This document shows positions 24,030-37,439 of a stretch of DNA of 64,000 bases, piece after piece (positions within the stretch are counted from its first letter, which is position 1; the number at the start of each line of letters is the position of its first letter). Under the pieces are notes generated by a model, which had not been told where the DNA came from, did not search any database, and saw only the letters and a list, made by a program, of their open reading frames with translations. The stretch is from contig JAMWET010002892.1 of assembly GCA_024036415.1 (NCBI GenBank), positions 62,501-126,500 on the forward strand. The letters are read 5' to 3'. This DNA comes from Prochilodus magdalenae (lineage: Eukaryota; Chordata; Actinopteri; Characiformes; Prochilodontidae). The position numbers and the translations under genes are program-made.

Positions 24030-24760
24030 GAGAGGTGGGGAACGGTAGATGTAATTGTGACACAGACGTGGTGGTGGTGTGTTAGTGTGGGTGGTGCTGG
24101 TGTGAGTGGATCAGACACAGCAGTGCTGCTGGAGTGTTGAGACACTGTGTCCACTCACTGTCCACTCTATTAGACACTCCTACCTTGCTGGTCCACCTTG
24201 TAGATGGACAGTCAGAGACGATAGCTCATCTGCTGCTGCACAGTGCAGTGTTGGTCATCCTCTAGTCCTTCATCAGTGGACACAGGACGCTGCCCCCACA
24301 GGACGCTGCCCACAGGACACTGCCCACAGGACGCTGCCCACAGGACGCTGCCCCACAGGACGCTGCCCCACAGGACAATGCCCACAGGACGCTGCCCACA
24401 GGACGCTGCACCACAGGACGCTGCCGACAGGATGCTGCCCCACAGAACACTGTTGGGCTGTGTAGTTCCGGTTGGTGGATTCTCAGTCCAGCAGTGACAC
24501 TGAGGTGTCCAGCAGCACTACTGTATCTGATCCACTCACACCAGCACCACCCACACTAACACACCACCACCACGTCAGTGTCCCTGCAGTGCTGAGAATG
24601 ATCCACCACCCACATCATACCTGCTCTGTGGGGGTCCTGTGGGGGTCCTGACCATTGAAGAACAGGGTAATACAGTACACAGAGAAACAGATGGACTACA
24701 GTCTGGACCTGTACACCTACAGAGTGTCCTGTATGGAGCTGATAAGGTGGAGAGTGAGTG
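24030..24760. mobile_element. non-autonomous DNA transposon with long inverted termini, copy A
   Basis: The left part (GACGTGGTGGTGGTGTGTTAG, with GAGTGGATCAGACACAGCAG) is reverse complementary to the right part (GTATCTGATCCACTCACACC, with ACTAACACACCACCACCACG). The right flank ATACCTGCTCTGTGGGGGTC and GACCATTGAAGAACAGGGTA is shared with the copy at 62766-63440. No transposase frame is present. Between the arms lies a 14-bp minisatellite (24285-24450). The word block in the right arm is the progenitor type of the 71-bp satellite at 9746-12050. It sits in a GSG1L intron. Confidence 0.75.
24285..24450 (+). repeat. minisatellite, about 14-bp unit inside transposon copy A
   Basis: Around a dozen tandem copies of CACAGGACGCTGCC with small length changes. 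All three frames stay mostly open, giving spurious Arg/Thr/Cys-rich frames. Confidence 0.9.
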
Positions 24761-25411
24761 TAGATAGATGGAGTGCGCCTAAGGACATGTTCAGGGAGCA
24801 AACGTACAAACGTAGCACATACCCAAATGCTCAGGAAGGTACGAACCCTTAGTAATGTGGGTAGATGTAATCGAATAACCAGAATGCGTTACCTTGCCTG
24901 CTTGATGCCACCTGTCACTGTACTTGTGTGAAAGCCCCTCTGTGGTGTGCAGCGATAGGCACGCCTGTCCACAGCGAGCAGCTCAGCAGCGCTGCTTTAG
25001 GTAAACCCTCGCTGTCAGATTGCCAGGAGCAGCTGCTGCTGGCTGAACTGAGACTATTTGATTTGCCCACCAGCTCTGTTCATTTGGTCCTTTAATACTG
25101 GGACGTAGAAACCCTGGGACGAGACTCCCACCCCGAGATGAGCTTCAGCGCGGTCAGCTGACACGGGTTAAAAAGGTTCAGGCCACCGCTGGCTGCCAGC
25201 ATCAATCAAAGGCTGTGGAGGTGCTGTTAGCGGGAGTGCAGGACCTTTAGTTGCTGTACTGGGGAGAAACCGGCGCGGTGCTGGAGTGACTTGGTTCAGT
25301 TTGCCGTTAAATCACATTGAATACAGGCACACCAATGGACATAAGTATTGGGACACCCACAGATTACACCTACAGTTGTAAGGACTGGCCTGGGTGCTGG
25401 CCTTACCCCGG
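24761..25411. other. no feature seen
   Basis: Intronic sequence; nothing recognised. Confidence 0.35.
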
Positions 25412-25426
25412 CCACCAGGGGACAGC
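25412..25426 (+). promoter_or_regulatory. CTCF-like core motif (one mismatch)
   Basis: CCACCAGGGGACAGC differs at one position from the strong vertebrate CTCF core CCACCAGGGGGCAGC. It is on the + strand, opposite to the other candidates in the window. Motif match only. Confidence 0.3.
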
Positions 25427-25894
25427 GGTGAACCAGCAATCAATCCTAACACCTGCACATGGTGAATGGGGTATATATGCCTCTCAGGAAGCAGGCTGGG
25501 TCGCTGGGTCTTTGCTACACCAGGTGTGTGTAAGGTCCTGGCCGGTGAAGGTAGAGGGCTGAGAGTGTTTGAGCTCACCTTCACACCTGTCTTTCCTTCT
25601 CTCTTCCTCAGAAGGCTGAGAGTGTTAGTGCTCTCCTTTCATAACAGAAAAAGAAAGAAAGAAGAGAAAACTTTCCCTCCTGTCTGCTGAGGGCTGTGAG
25701 GTCTCGCCCTCCCCCTCAGCCCTGTGCTCACTCCTCAGAGGGATTAAGGGTTCCCCCCTCTCTGTTCCTCTGGCTCTCCTCTAGGAATAGGAAAGGGTTA
25801 GAGCTGTTGTCTCCTCCTTCGCTGTGTTTATTTCACCTGGTTCTCCTGGCTTTGTTGGGAGTTCACCAGGCTTAACCCTCGGTTGATTTAGGAA
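25427..25894. other. no feature seen
   Basis: Intronic sequence between a CTCF-like motif and a repeat copy. Nothing recognised. Confidence 0.35.
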
Positions 25895-26110
25895 GGTAGC
25901 CAGGAAAAACCGGGTCCAAGCCTCCCTTGAACAAGCCAGAGGCAACAGTGGTGAGGAAAAGCTCCCTTGGGTGAGGAAGAAACCTCGAGAGGGACCAGGC
26001 TGATGGGCGGAACCCAACCTCCTCAGGTCGAACCCGGATGAGACGAGAAAGACAGAACTAACAGGAGGAGGAGATTAGTCTCAGTCTGATTGGTCCAGAA
26101 CGGAGTAACT
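25895..26110 (+). mobile_element. dispersed fish repeat, copy 2 (3' part)
   Basis: GGTCCAAGCCTCCC, GAACAAGCCAGAGGCAACAG, AGGAAGAAACCTCGAGAGG and AACCTCCTCAGGTCGAACCC follow the same order as in the copies at 22415 and 34545. The 5' part with the GCGCTTTTTACA word is missing. Confidence 0.6.
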
Positions 26111-26213
26111 GCACAGGTGGAGCCGACCCATAGATAGAGTTCATGGTCAGAGCCGGACGCTGGTCAGTGTAAGGGAGAAACCGGGCAAATGTCATTCCAG
26201 TGCTTAACAAAAA

Positions 26214-26630
<417 letters not shown>

Positions 26631-26904
26631 GAGAGATATATAGTGTGACTTGTTGAATTGAGTGAGTAGTCCTGAGAGTCCTGTAGAGGACTCCTCTGTG
26701 CTTGTAGCCCCTCAGTGTTGTCCATCAGTGTTGATCCGCTCCTAGAGGAGACAGATGAGAGGGAGGGAAGTTTGGGTGTTTGGTCCATTTATGGGGAAAT
26801 GTAAAGTGTAGCGGTGAACAGGTGTTGTCAGCCAAATGCTGCAAACAAGTAAGTTTAGAGTCCAGTTTTAAATGTTTTAAATTTTACAGATTGGCTATAG
26901 CGCT
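26631..26904. other. no feature seen
   Basis: Intronic sequence between the GA tract and a tRNA-like motif; nothing recognised. Confidence 0.35.
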
Positions 26905-26970
26905 CTGGTGGCGGAGCAGTAGACTGTCCACCTCTTAACATGGCGGCCTGGGTTCAACCCTCACCCCTGG
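26905..26970 (+). repeat. tRNA-like / SINE-head candidate
   Basis: TGGTGGCGGAGCAGTAGACT resembles a D arm and A box, and GGGTTCAACCCTCACCCC about 40 bases later resembles a B box and T arm. No convincing acceptor stem can be drawn, so a tRNA pseudogene or SINE head is more likely than a functional tRNA. Confidence 0.35.
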
Positions 26971-27301
26971 TGTGTTTATTGATATTTCATCAGCTGCTTT
27001 TTCATTATTATTTTTCCCCCAATGATTTGACTGCTTTCACTGCATTCGGTTCCTCCCCAACTTCCCTCTGGTAGCTTGCCTGGCAGAGCCCCCGAGTGGT
27101 GTTCAGGAGCCCTGAACTGTATTCCACCAGCAGCTACCATTTCACCAGTGGCCTGTATGACACCCATTCTGAATACATAGCCATTAGTAGGAGTTGGCAG
27201 CCTCCACTCTTCTGGGAAGGCTTTCACCTAGATCACAGAATGAAACTCCACTCACAAGATAACACCTCACAACTTGTGGCTGTTCCCAAACGGTCCCCTG
27301 A

Positions 27302-27680
<379 letters not shown>

Positions 27681-30075
27681 GACACTTCTATACTCCACCT
27701 ACTACACTAATGACTACACTTCTATACTTCACCTACTACACTAATGACTACACCTCTATACTCCACCTACTACACTAATGACTACACTTCTATACTTCAC
27801 CTACTACACTAATGACTACACCTCTATACTCCACCTACTACACTAATGACTACACTTCTATACTCCACCTACTACACTAATGACTACACCTCTATACTCC
27901 ACCTACTACACTAATGACTACACTTCTATACTCCACCTACTACACTAATGACTACACTTCTATACTCCACCTACTACACTAATGACTACACCTCTATACT
28001 ACACCTACTACACTAATGACTACACTTCTATACTTCACCTACTACACTAATGACTACACCTCTATACTCCACCTACTACACTAATGACTACACTTCTATG
28101 CTTCACCTACTACACTAATGACTACACCTCTATACTCCACCTACTACACTAATGACTACACTTCTATACTTCACCTACTACACTAATGACTACACTTCTA
28201 TACTTCACCTACTACACTAATGACTACACCTCTATACTCCACCTACTACATTAATGACTACAACTCTATACTCCACCTACTACCCTAATGATTACACCTC
28301 TATACTCCACCTACTACACTAATGACTACACCTCTATACTTCACCTACTACACTAATGACTACACTGCTATACTTCACCTACTACACTAATGACTACACT
28401 TCTATACTTCACCTACTACACTAATGACTACACTTCTATACTTCACCTACTACACTAATGACTACACCTCTATACTCCACCTACTACATTAATGACTACA
28501 ACTCTATACTCCACCTACTACCCTAATGATTACACCTCTATACTCCACCTACTACACTAATGACTACACTTCTATACTTCACCTACTACACTAATGACTA
28601 CACTTCTATACTCCACCTACTACACTAATGACTACACTTCTATACTCCACCTACTACACTAATGACTACAGCTCTATACACCACCTACTACACTAATGAC
28701 TACACTTCTATACTCCACCTACTACACTAATGACTACACTTCTATACTCCACCTACTACACTAATGACTACACTTCTATACTCCACCTACTACACTAATG
28801 ACTACACCTCTATACTCCACCTACTACACTAATGACTACACTTCTATACTCCACCTACTACACTAATGACTACACTTCTATACTCCACCTACTACACTAA
28901 TGACTACACTTCTATACTCCACCTACTACACTAATGACTACACCTCTATACTCCACCTACTACACTAATGACTACACTTCTATACTCCACCTACTACACT
29001 AATGACTACACTTCTATACTCCACCTACTACACTAATGACTACACTTCTATACTCCACCTACTACACTAATGACTACACTTCTATACTCCACCTACTACA
29101 CTAATGACTACACCTCTATACTCCACCTACTACACTAATGACTACACCTCTATACTCCACCTACTACACTAATGACTACACTTCTATACTTCACCTACTA
29201 CACTAATGACTACACTTCTATACTTCACCTACTACACTAATGACTACACCTCTATACTCCACCTACTACATTAATGACTACAACTCTATACTCCACCTAC
29301 TACCCTAATGATTACACCTCTATACTCCACCTACTACACTAATGACTACACCTCTATACTTCACCTACTACACTAATGACTACACTGCTATACTTCACCT
29401 ACTACACTAATGACTACACTTCTATACTTCACCTACTACACTAATGACTACACCTCTATACTCCACCTACTACACTAATGACTACAGCTCTATTCTCCAC
29501 CTACTACACTAATGACTACACTTCTATACTTCACCTACTACACTAACGACTACACCTCTATACTTCACCTACTACACTAATGACTACACTTCTATACTTC
29601 ACCTACTACACTAATGACTACACTTCTATACTCCACCTACTACACTAATGACTACACTTCTATACTCCACCTACTACACTAATGACTACAGCTCTATACA
29701 CCACCTACTACACTAATGACTACACTTCTATACTCCACCTACTACACTAATAAGTATACTTCTATACTCCACCTACTACACTAATGAGTATACTTCTATA
29801 CTCCACCTACTACACTAATGACTACACTTCTATACTCCACCTACTACACTAATGACTACACTTCTATACTCCACCTACTACACTAATGACTACACCTCTA
29901 TACTCCACCAACTACACTAATGACTACACCTCTATACTCCACCTACTACACTAATGACTACACTTCTATACTCCACCTACTACACTAATGACTACACTTC
30001 TATACTCCACCTACTACACTAATGACTACACCTCTATACTCCACCTACTACACTAATGACTACACTAGTATACTT
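27681..30075 (+). repeat. minisatellite, 34-bp unit, about 70 copies
   Basis: The unit is ACTACACTTCTATACTCCAC followed by CTACTACACTAATG. The main polymorphic sites are CTTC or CCTC after ACTACA and CTCC or TTCC in the middle. A block of 30 units (1,020 bp) is exactly duplicated: the rare run TTAATGACTACAACTC at 28251 recurs at 29271, CACTGCTATAC near 28364 recurs near 29384, and the rare GCTCTATACACC near 28671 recurs near 29691. A shorter seven-unit shift (238 bp) relates 28251 and 28489. The array lies in a GSG1L intron. Confidence 0.97.
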
Positions 30076-30126
30076 CACTGAATCCACCTATGATTGCAGT
30101 CATTGGTTTACGAGCTGCTGAAGGCT

Positions 30127-30127
30127 G

Positions 30128-30160
<33 letters not shown>

Positions 30161-30161
30161 G
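30127..30161 (+). repeat. (TTG)n microsatellite
   Basis: About eleven uninterrupted TTG triplets followed by GTGTG. Confidence 0.95.
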
Positions 30162-31960
30162 TGTTTGGATGGTGGTGATTGGATGATTAGTTAACTGGTA
30201 ATAATTATACTGTACTGTAATGATCAAACAGAGATCCATTCGCCTCCAAACTCATTAGCAGTCTGTGTTACTGCCCACGTCCTTCCACATTACCTGAAAG
30301 GGCTGGCGCGGGAGGAGGCCGTTTTGGGCAGCGCGCTGATTCTACACCCAGGCTAATGAGTTGTGCTGAAGGAGGTTTGTACAGAGAGGAGCGGCCGCGG
30401 GCACAGGGTGTTCGACCCTGGTTCTGAGACAGACACATTTCACTCTAATGGACTCCTATCAGCGAAAGTCCACTCCCGTTAATGCACGCCTCCCTCACTG
30501 ACAGCCCACCCGGCTTACAAGACAAAAGGGAAGCGCATCACTGCAGGCCCGCCGAGCACAACACGCCGTCCCTGATGGGTCTGATTCACTCAGGAACACT
30601 GTGGGCCTGTAGGAGGTAGTGAATGAAGATCCATCTGAAGCAGCACCCCCTCGCCATGCCATCCCACACGACTGGGGCATCACAAACCCGTAGCTCAATA
30701 AAACACGTAGTAAAAACGTAACTCTGAACTGTCAGTAGTTTTATTTAATTAGGACTAGTTTAAAAATTATTAAAAATGTTTTATCTTTTTATCTAACTGA
30801 ATCAAACCTGATCCTATAAAAACAAAACGGTATATGAACATAGCTAATCTCATAACTTACTATGTAACTTTACATTTAGAAATATAATTATAGTGCCTAG
30901 GTTAATTACCTAGGTTAACTAGCTGAGTTGAGATATGCTAATGACCGTGATTAGCTTATTAGCTTGAGTCCTGCCTACCAGTGATAATGCTTACCACACT
31001 ACGATAATCCTGAGCTGCTTACTTGAATTATTGAATGCTAATGATAGTGCTAAGTATTAGCTTAGCGTACTGACAGTGCTTAGCCTAAGTTACTGCGTTC
31101 TGAGTTTGTAGGCCTAGTGCGGTAAAGTTTACCTCCAGAGTTTGAAGGCTTTATTGGGTGCTCTGTTTTGTTGTTAGTTCATGCCACCTCCACCCAGTCG
31201 CTAACAGACTGGCAGTGATGGATGGATCCAGTATAGTTTCAGTTTTGAGGTTAGCAGTGAGAGAAATATGAATGTGTATTAGTCCATACAGGCTGTAGGT
31301 GATGGAGTATTTGTACTCTACAGCTCCTACCACATAATATTATTTTGGAGCTCAGACAAGAGTTCTTGAAACATGCGCTGGATTCTGACAGGCATGAAAG
31401 TGGTATTTACATTGGCTGAATTACCACAGATGCTCTACTGGCATCCATTAAACCGGGATCAAATTGCTTCATTTGTCGTTCGCCATCTGGACAATTTTTG
31501 TCGGCTTTTTTCCCTCCACTTTTTCCCCTCATACATTTGCTTCCTCTTTGGAGCAGCAGGAACCTGTAAATCAGGGGGTAATTGGCGCTCGGTCTTGTTC
31601 AGATCCAGCTACTCGCCAGGTTCATTTCTCCAGCTCAAGCCCTCCACTCCAGCACTTTCAGGGCTTCTCGACCGGACTGTAGGGTTAATTTCTCATCTAT
31701 AAACTCGGGTCAGTCTGAGGAATCAGGCATTTCTGCGCTGTGGCGTAATTTCTATATGTTTCTGGTCCGGTTCTGATGTCTGATACAGCAAATCATGTGC
31801 TGCTTAAATGCACTGCTTAAGACTAAAAGCATGTAGGCCAGCAAATAGCTTTCAAAGTTTCAAGGTCAGTTTACCAACAACCTGCACACCGCAACCTCCG
31901 TTTAGACCTAAGCCTTTAGTCTGGACCATGACATGCCAAAATCCGGTCAGAAAGACCCCG
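30162..31960. other. unique intron sequence, no feature seen
   Basis: Non-repetitive stretch of about 1.8 kb between the 34-bp and 22-bp arrays. TTAGCTT/ATGCTAATG words are frequent at 30900-31080 but form no array. No splice-flanked coding frame was recognised. Confidence 0.4.
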
Positions 31961-33240
31961 CCACGATAATGCTAACTGTACTCCACGATAATGCAAACTG
32001 TACTCCACGATAATGCAAACTGTACTCCACAATAATGCTAACTGTACTCGACGATAATGCAAACTGTACTCCACGATAATGCTAACTGTACTCCACAATA
32101 ATGCTAACTGTACTCGACGATAATGCTAACTGTACTCCACGATAATGCTAACTGTACTCCACGATAATGCTAACTGTACTTGCTTCAGAATAATGCTAGC
32201 TTTACTCCATGATAATGCTAACTGTACTCCACGATAATGCAAACTGTACTCCACGATAATGCAAACTGTACTCCACGATAATGCAAACTGTACTCCACGA
32301 TAATGCTAACTGTACTTGCTTCAGAATAATGCTAACTTTACTCCACGATAATGCTAACTTTACTCCACGATAATGCTAACTTTACTCCACAATAATGCTA
32401 ACTTTACCCCACGATAATGCTAGCTTTACTCCATGATAATGCTAACAGTACTCCACGATAATGCTAACTGTACTCCACGATAATGCTAACTGTACTCCAC
32501 GAGAATGCTAGCTTTACTCCATGATAATGCTAACTGTACTCCACGATAATGCTAACTTTACTTCACGATAATGCTAACTTTACTCCATGATAATGCTAAC
32601 TGTACTCCATGATAATGCTAACTATACTCCACGATAATGCTAACTTTACTCCATGATAATGCTAACTGTACTCCACAATAATGCAAACTGTACTCCACGA
32701 TAATGCTAGCTGTACTCCAATGCTAACTGTACTCCATGATAATGCTAACTTTACTCCACGATAATGCTAACTGTACTCCACGATAAATCTAACTGTACTC
32801 CACGATAATGCTAGCTTTACTCCACGATAATGCTAACTTTACTCCATGATAATGCTAACTGTACTCCACGATAATGCTAGCTTTACTCCACGATAATGCT
32901 AACTGTACTCCACGATAATGCTAACTGTACTCCACGATAATGCTAGCTTTACTCCACGATAATGCTAACTGTACTCCACGATAATGCTAACTGTACTCCA
33001 CGATAATGCTAGCTTTACTCCACGATAATGCTAACTTTACTCCACGATAATGCTAGCTTTTCTCCATGATAATGCTAACTGTACTCCACGATAATGCTAA
33101 CTGTACCCCACGATAATGCTAACTGTACTCCACGATAATGCTAGCTTTACTCCACGATAATGCTAACTGTACCCCACGATAATGCTAACTTTACTTCACG
33201 ATAATGCTAGCTTTACTCCACGATAATGCTAACTTTACTA
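31961..33240 (+). repeat. minisatellite, 22-bp unit, about 58 copies
   Basis: The unit is CCACGATAATGCTAACTGTA plus CT, with common variants GCTAGCTTTA, GCAAACTG and CCATGATA. Two units carry the inserted word TTGCTTCAGAATAATGC (about 32181 and 32316). The array ends about 250 bp before the acceptor of the terminal GSG1L exon. Confidence 0.97.
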
Positions 33241-33415
33241 CATGCTTCATTGGTCAGTTTCTGACTACAGGTTCGCTAAATCTGCGATGCAGTTACAGAG
33301 GCCTACATCGTTACCATAGTGACCCATGCCGACAGGTTGATGTCTAGACAAACCAATTCGACCTGATCATTTACGAATGACGGTGTGGAGAGTCGATTCA
33401 CAGATCTGGTTCTGA

Positions 33416-33829
<414 letters not shown>

Positions 33830-34544
33830 GGGTTTTCACAGCTCAGGGGTTGCTATGGACTTGGAATTCTGTGCAGACCCATACATAATGGACCAAAATT
33901 CCGGGGAGGGCCTGAGTTTATATTCGAGATATGCCGTGAAAGGTCAGATGTTTTCCTTGTATCCGTAAAGGCAGGGACACGGGGCAGGGGTGAGGGTTCT
34001 TGGAAGGGGAGGGAATAAATCGGGAGTTCGTAACTGAATGTAGACAAAGGAATGAAATGGAATGAGAATCCAGCAGGAATGTCAGCAGAGGGAGTCGGAA
34101 AACTTCTGCATATATAATGAAATGGGTTTTTTTTCCAAACATGTGAAAGAATCACGGTGGGAATAATGGGAATTCTACACATTAGAGAGTGTATATTTGA
34201 AATGAAAGCGCAGAGTATTTTTGGCATATGTACAGACAGAACAGACACCAGGTTATATGGAAGGACAAATATTTTCCATATATCGGAAGCGGAGCAGATA
34301 TAGAATGGAAGCTGAGTAATGACGATGTGCAGGCTGTGGAGAGATCCGTGTGAATGTAGTCTCGTGGTCGGGGGAGTTCTCCCGGTGTAGCTTTGAGCCA
34401 GGCTGGGTTTAAGAGGAGGTGCAATAACACTGCCACACAAACGGACTCAACGGTCCCTTTTCACCCAGACCCCCACAAACATCCGGTTAGGCAAACCCAG
34501 AACCTCCCTAACAGGTGTATCCTGAATACGTGGTGTCATAACAA
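33830..34544 (+). other. GSG1L 3' UTR / 3' flank
   Basis: Sequence after the GSG1L stop, with no recognised repeat. GAATTCC and GGAATG words are frequent, and - strand open frames here show no family resemblance. The transcript end is not determined by sequence alone. Confidence 0.5.
34014..34019 (+). terminator. candidate polyadenylation signal AATAAA
   Basis: The first canonical AATAAA after the GSG1L stop codon, 185 bases downstream. No clear GU-rich element follows. Brain-expressed genes of this family often have long 3' UTRs, so a distal signal (for example near 37340 or beyond 37560) may be the one used. Confidence 0.35.
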
Positions 34545-34790
34545 ACAATTAATCAATCAATCAATTAATCAATCAATCCATCCATCCATCCATCCATCAA
34601 TATTTATTTATTTATTTGTACGCCGCTTTTTACAACTAACGTCTCACAGCAGCTTCACAGAGAAGCAGTTTATATTAATGTCTATGTACAGACCTAGGGA
34701 AGGAAATTCGGGTCCAAGCCCGCGTGGCGAAGTCTGAGGGAACAGTGGCGAGGAGGAAACCTCGAGAGGCGGAAGCTGTGCACTCACGGA
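34545..34790 (+). mobile_element. dispersed fish repeat, copy 3, with (AATC)n/(CATC)n head
   Basis: AATCAATCAATCAATTAATC and CATCCATCCATCCATC precede TATTTATTTATTTGTACGCC and GCTTTTTACAACTAACG. GTCCAAGCCCGCGTGGCGAAG and GAGGAAACCTCGAGAGG then follow in the same order as in the copies at 22415 and 25895. Confidence 0.65.
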
Positions 34791-35247
34791 TCAGGACCAC
34801 TGATTCAACCTTTAGACCCTGTAGATAGTCTGTACCTGACAGCAGTTGGCTGCCCTCTGTTTCTTGGGGGGACTTCCTGACGTACGAATTTTAGAACAGT
34901 ACCAAGCTAACTGCCTGGAAAGTCTGGACTTAGGGTTCTGGGGTGAACTGACCACGTGGGTGTACCTGGCGCACCATGCTGAGAACAGACCTCTGTAAAT
35001 GAGAAATGAGGAATATGAATGGGAAAGCTAGAAATGCCACACGTGGTGCCCGTGTACCGAGAAAGTCCCCACCTTCATAAGGAAGAAGAGCCAATCAGCT
35101 TGCTGGTTATGTGGTGAGCCAGGAAGGGTCAATGGCGCTAGCAGGAAAGACCTGTGCAAGCGCAGTAGCCAGAAAAACCCAAAAACGTTAGAGCCACATG
35201 CTACGACCTGCAAATGAGGTTTCTGCCGGATTTGATCAGTGATTTTC
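34791..35247. other. no feature seen
   Basis: 3' flank of GSG1L without a recognised exon or repeat. Confidence 0.35.
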
Positions 35248-35365
35248 ATGCTAGTCTGTTTTTCATGCTAGTCTGATTTTCATGCTAATCTGATTTTCAT
35301 GCTAGTCTGATTTTCATGCTAGTCTGATTTTCATGCTAATCTGATTTTCATGCTAATCTGACTTT
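35248..35365 (+). repeat. minisatellite, 17-bp unit, about 7 copies
   Basis: Tandem CTGATTTTCATGCTAGT and CTGATTTTCATGCTAAT units, with a slightly different first unit (CTGTTTTTCATG). Confidence 0.9.
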
Positions 35366-35715
35366 GCTGGGTAATAAACCTGCTGATGGTTTAGCGCCTG
35401 TGACCAGCTGGGCTAGAATTCTAAGTTTGCTAGCGTTAGCTGTTCATGCTAGCTGACACTGCAGAGTAATCGGAGAGCTGACACCTGCTCCGAGGTCTAC
35501 ACAGGTTTGCTATTCGCTGTTCATTTCTGGAGACCAGCTAATTTAAAAGGGGGACATTAGCCATCCATGCTAACACCTAACATTGCTGAGAAGCAGTTTA
35601 GCTCCTGTTGCCACACGCTAACCAGATGTATGAATGGGTCTATGTGAAAGGGGCCCGTTCCGTGGTCTGCCCTGGGTTAGAATAGATGAATATGTACCCA
35701 TGAATGTTGTAACGG
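35366..35715. other. no feature seen
   Basis: Unique flank sequence; GCTAGC and TGCTAAC words are frequent. Nothing recognised. Confidence 0.35.
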
Positions 35716-36052
35716 TACTGTGCAAAAGTCCGAGCCCACCCTTGAATGGGTTTACCGTGAAACAGCCAGCAAGTCGGAGGTGTAGCTGTTCAAGAAGCTC
35801 CTCGCTGAGAAAAGGAGGCACACACATCCAACAAAGGAGCTGCTGGAGTTCTCAGAACAGTGAACTGACCAGACCACTGAGTGTGTTTGGGGTTATCTGG
35901 ACGGTGCAGAAGATCCTGAACCAGCTTCTTAGACTGGACTCTGGAGGTGTGTCTCTCTGAGGAGCTGAAGGTGGGTCTCCTGGAGAGGCAGCGAGCGGTA
36001 AGGTTCAGAGCGGACGCAGTGAACATGCACGTTAGTGCTTTGCTGCACAGTA
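35716..36052 (+). mobile_element. non-autonomous Tc1/mariner-type element, about 337 bp
   Basis: It starts with TACTGTGCAAAAGTCCGAGC, which I recognise as the terminus of a widespread fish Tc1/mariner family (usual form TACTGTGCAAAAGTCTTAGG). It ends with GCACAGTA, the inverted match of the first eight bases, with TA at both edges. The interior (GTTCAAGAAGCTCCTCGCTG, then ACCAGACCACTGAGTGTG) is internal or remnant transposon sequence without an intact frame. A related interior fragment lies inverted at 58605-58725. Confidence 0.65.
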
Positions 36053-36102
36053 CATTAATTACGACGTGAATTTGCCCCCTACTGGCGACGGGAGGAGGTT
36101 GA

Positions 36103-36240
36103 TCAAGCGCTCCATACAGAGTTCTGCAGTACATTCCAAAGACCTCCCGTGGGGTTAAGGTCAGGACTCTGTGGTGGCCAGTTCATGGGTGAATGATTCC
36201 CTCGTGTTCCCTGGACCACTCTTCCACAGTCTGAGCCTGA
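36103..36240 (-). pseudogene. Tc1-like transposase fragment (third catalytic Asp region)
   Basis: Read on the - strand, the frame gives MNWPPQSPDLNPTGGLWNVL and then QNSVWSA before a stop at 36103. SPDLNP followed by LW is the signature around the third catalytic aspartate of Tc1/mariner transposases. Upstream in the same frame, GRVVQGTRGNHS resembles the preceding helix. No first or second catalytic segment was found nearby, so the gene is broken. Sequence out to about 36830 probably includes more of this element. Confidence 0.65.
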
Positions 36241-36829
36241 GTCATCCCCGCATTGAGGACCTGGATATGAGTTACTCCACTGATGGTGTAACTGGGTCAT
36301 TCAGTACATTCAGGTGGTCACCGGGCTTCACTTCAACAGTGCTGAGCGGCAACCTGACCAGCCCCCCGATCATAACGCTTCCTCCAGCCTGTACAGTGGG
36401 TACCATGCATGATGGGTATGTATGCTGACGATCCTATCGCTCTGGAACAGGGTCACTCTGGACTCATCATCTCTGGACTCCGTCACTCCAGAGTCCAGTC
36501 TTTATCCTCCCTAGCAGACTAAAGCTGGTTAGCTTCGCCGGTTTTGTAATGTCCACACAGGTGGTCAGTCCCGATCTTGTGTGTTCTGGTCGTGTGGAAA
36601 TGCTGGGCGGTTCTGAACCCACTTCCAGTCATTCCAGCTTCTCCTTAGTTGCTTTCTTTGATGCAGGACAATAATCTGACTGTTCTGAACCACAGGAACA
36701 TCTTTATCATGTCTTCCCACAGCTGAAATGTACGGACCGCTGAGGTAGTGATCCAGTCAAAGCCTCGGAGTATGTCCTTCTTTAAATCCAGGTGGTGACC
36801 TGCTTTTGGCCAGGCAGTGTATATACATA
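36241..36829. other. probable decayed Tc1-like element body
   Basis: No clean frame is present. Words such as ACCATGCATGATGGGTATG and GGAACAGGGTCACTCTGG resemble fish transposon interiors, but I cannot place boundaries. Confidence 0.3.
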
Positions 36830-37331
36830 TACAGCTCTGGAAATAAATCAGACACCCCTCCAGTGTCTTCTTCATTCAACATCTCCAGCAGGTTCTCAGT
36901 GAGGAACCGAAGGTTGGGTTCTAGCTTTACTGGCAGATACAGTGAGCGTCTGGTTCATAAGAACAAGGTCCAGCAGCAAACACACAGGACAACACAGATA
37001 CAGACTGGCAGAGGGCCAAACCCCCTCTCTACTGACCGTGATGAGCGCCACCTCATTCCAATGTCCCTTACCCACCGTAAGATGACCTCGAGTGACCTAC
37101 AGAGAGACTGGCGAGCGGTGGCTGGGGTGAACCGCACAGCGAGCATGGTTCTAAAAACAGGCTTCTGGAGGTCATTAGTGATTTTCTAAATACACAGATC
37201 TAATACAATATCTGATCTGGAGTTTGGGAGACATGGTTCCAGTAGTGTAGAGAATCAAACAGAACCAACACCAACCCAGAACCTGCACACCTAGAGACCC
37301 TGATCAGTTACAGGTGGGCTCCAGAGCTGTA
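36830..37331 (+). mobile_element. internally deleted Tc1/mariner element, 502 bp, with inverted ends
   Basis: TACAGCTCTGGA at 36830-36841 is mirrored exactly by TCCAGAGCTGTA at 37320-37331. This terminus is, from memory, typical of a fish Tc1/mariner family. Inside, the + strand frame at about 37000-37175 reads GRGPNPLSTDRDERHLIPMS, then LTHRKMTSSDLQRDW and GVNRTASMV. That is the second helix-turn-helix region of a Tc1-like transposase (pattern RRLxRxVxxxRxxTSxDLQxxW). The catalytic domain is missing, so the element is non-autonomous. Confidence 0.75.
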
Positions 37332-37439
37332 TCTGTGTATAATAAATAACTTGTCTGATTTAATGGGACCATGAAGTCATTGAAAGGTGGTCTTGGACTG
37401 TTGCACAGCGCTACAGGTCCTCGCTAAGGCCAGCTTGAA
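37332..37439. other. no feature seen
   Basis: Short spacer containing AATAAATAACTTG at about 37340, a possible distal polyadenylation signal for GSG1L. Confidence 0.3.
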
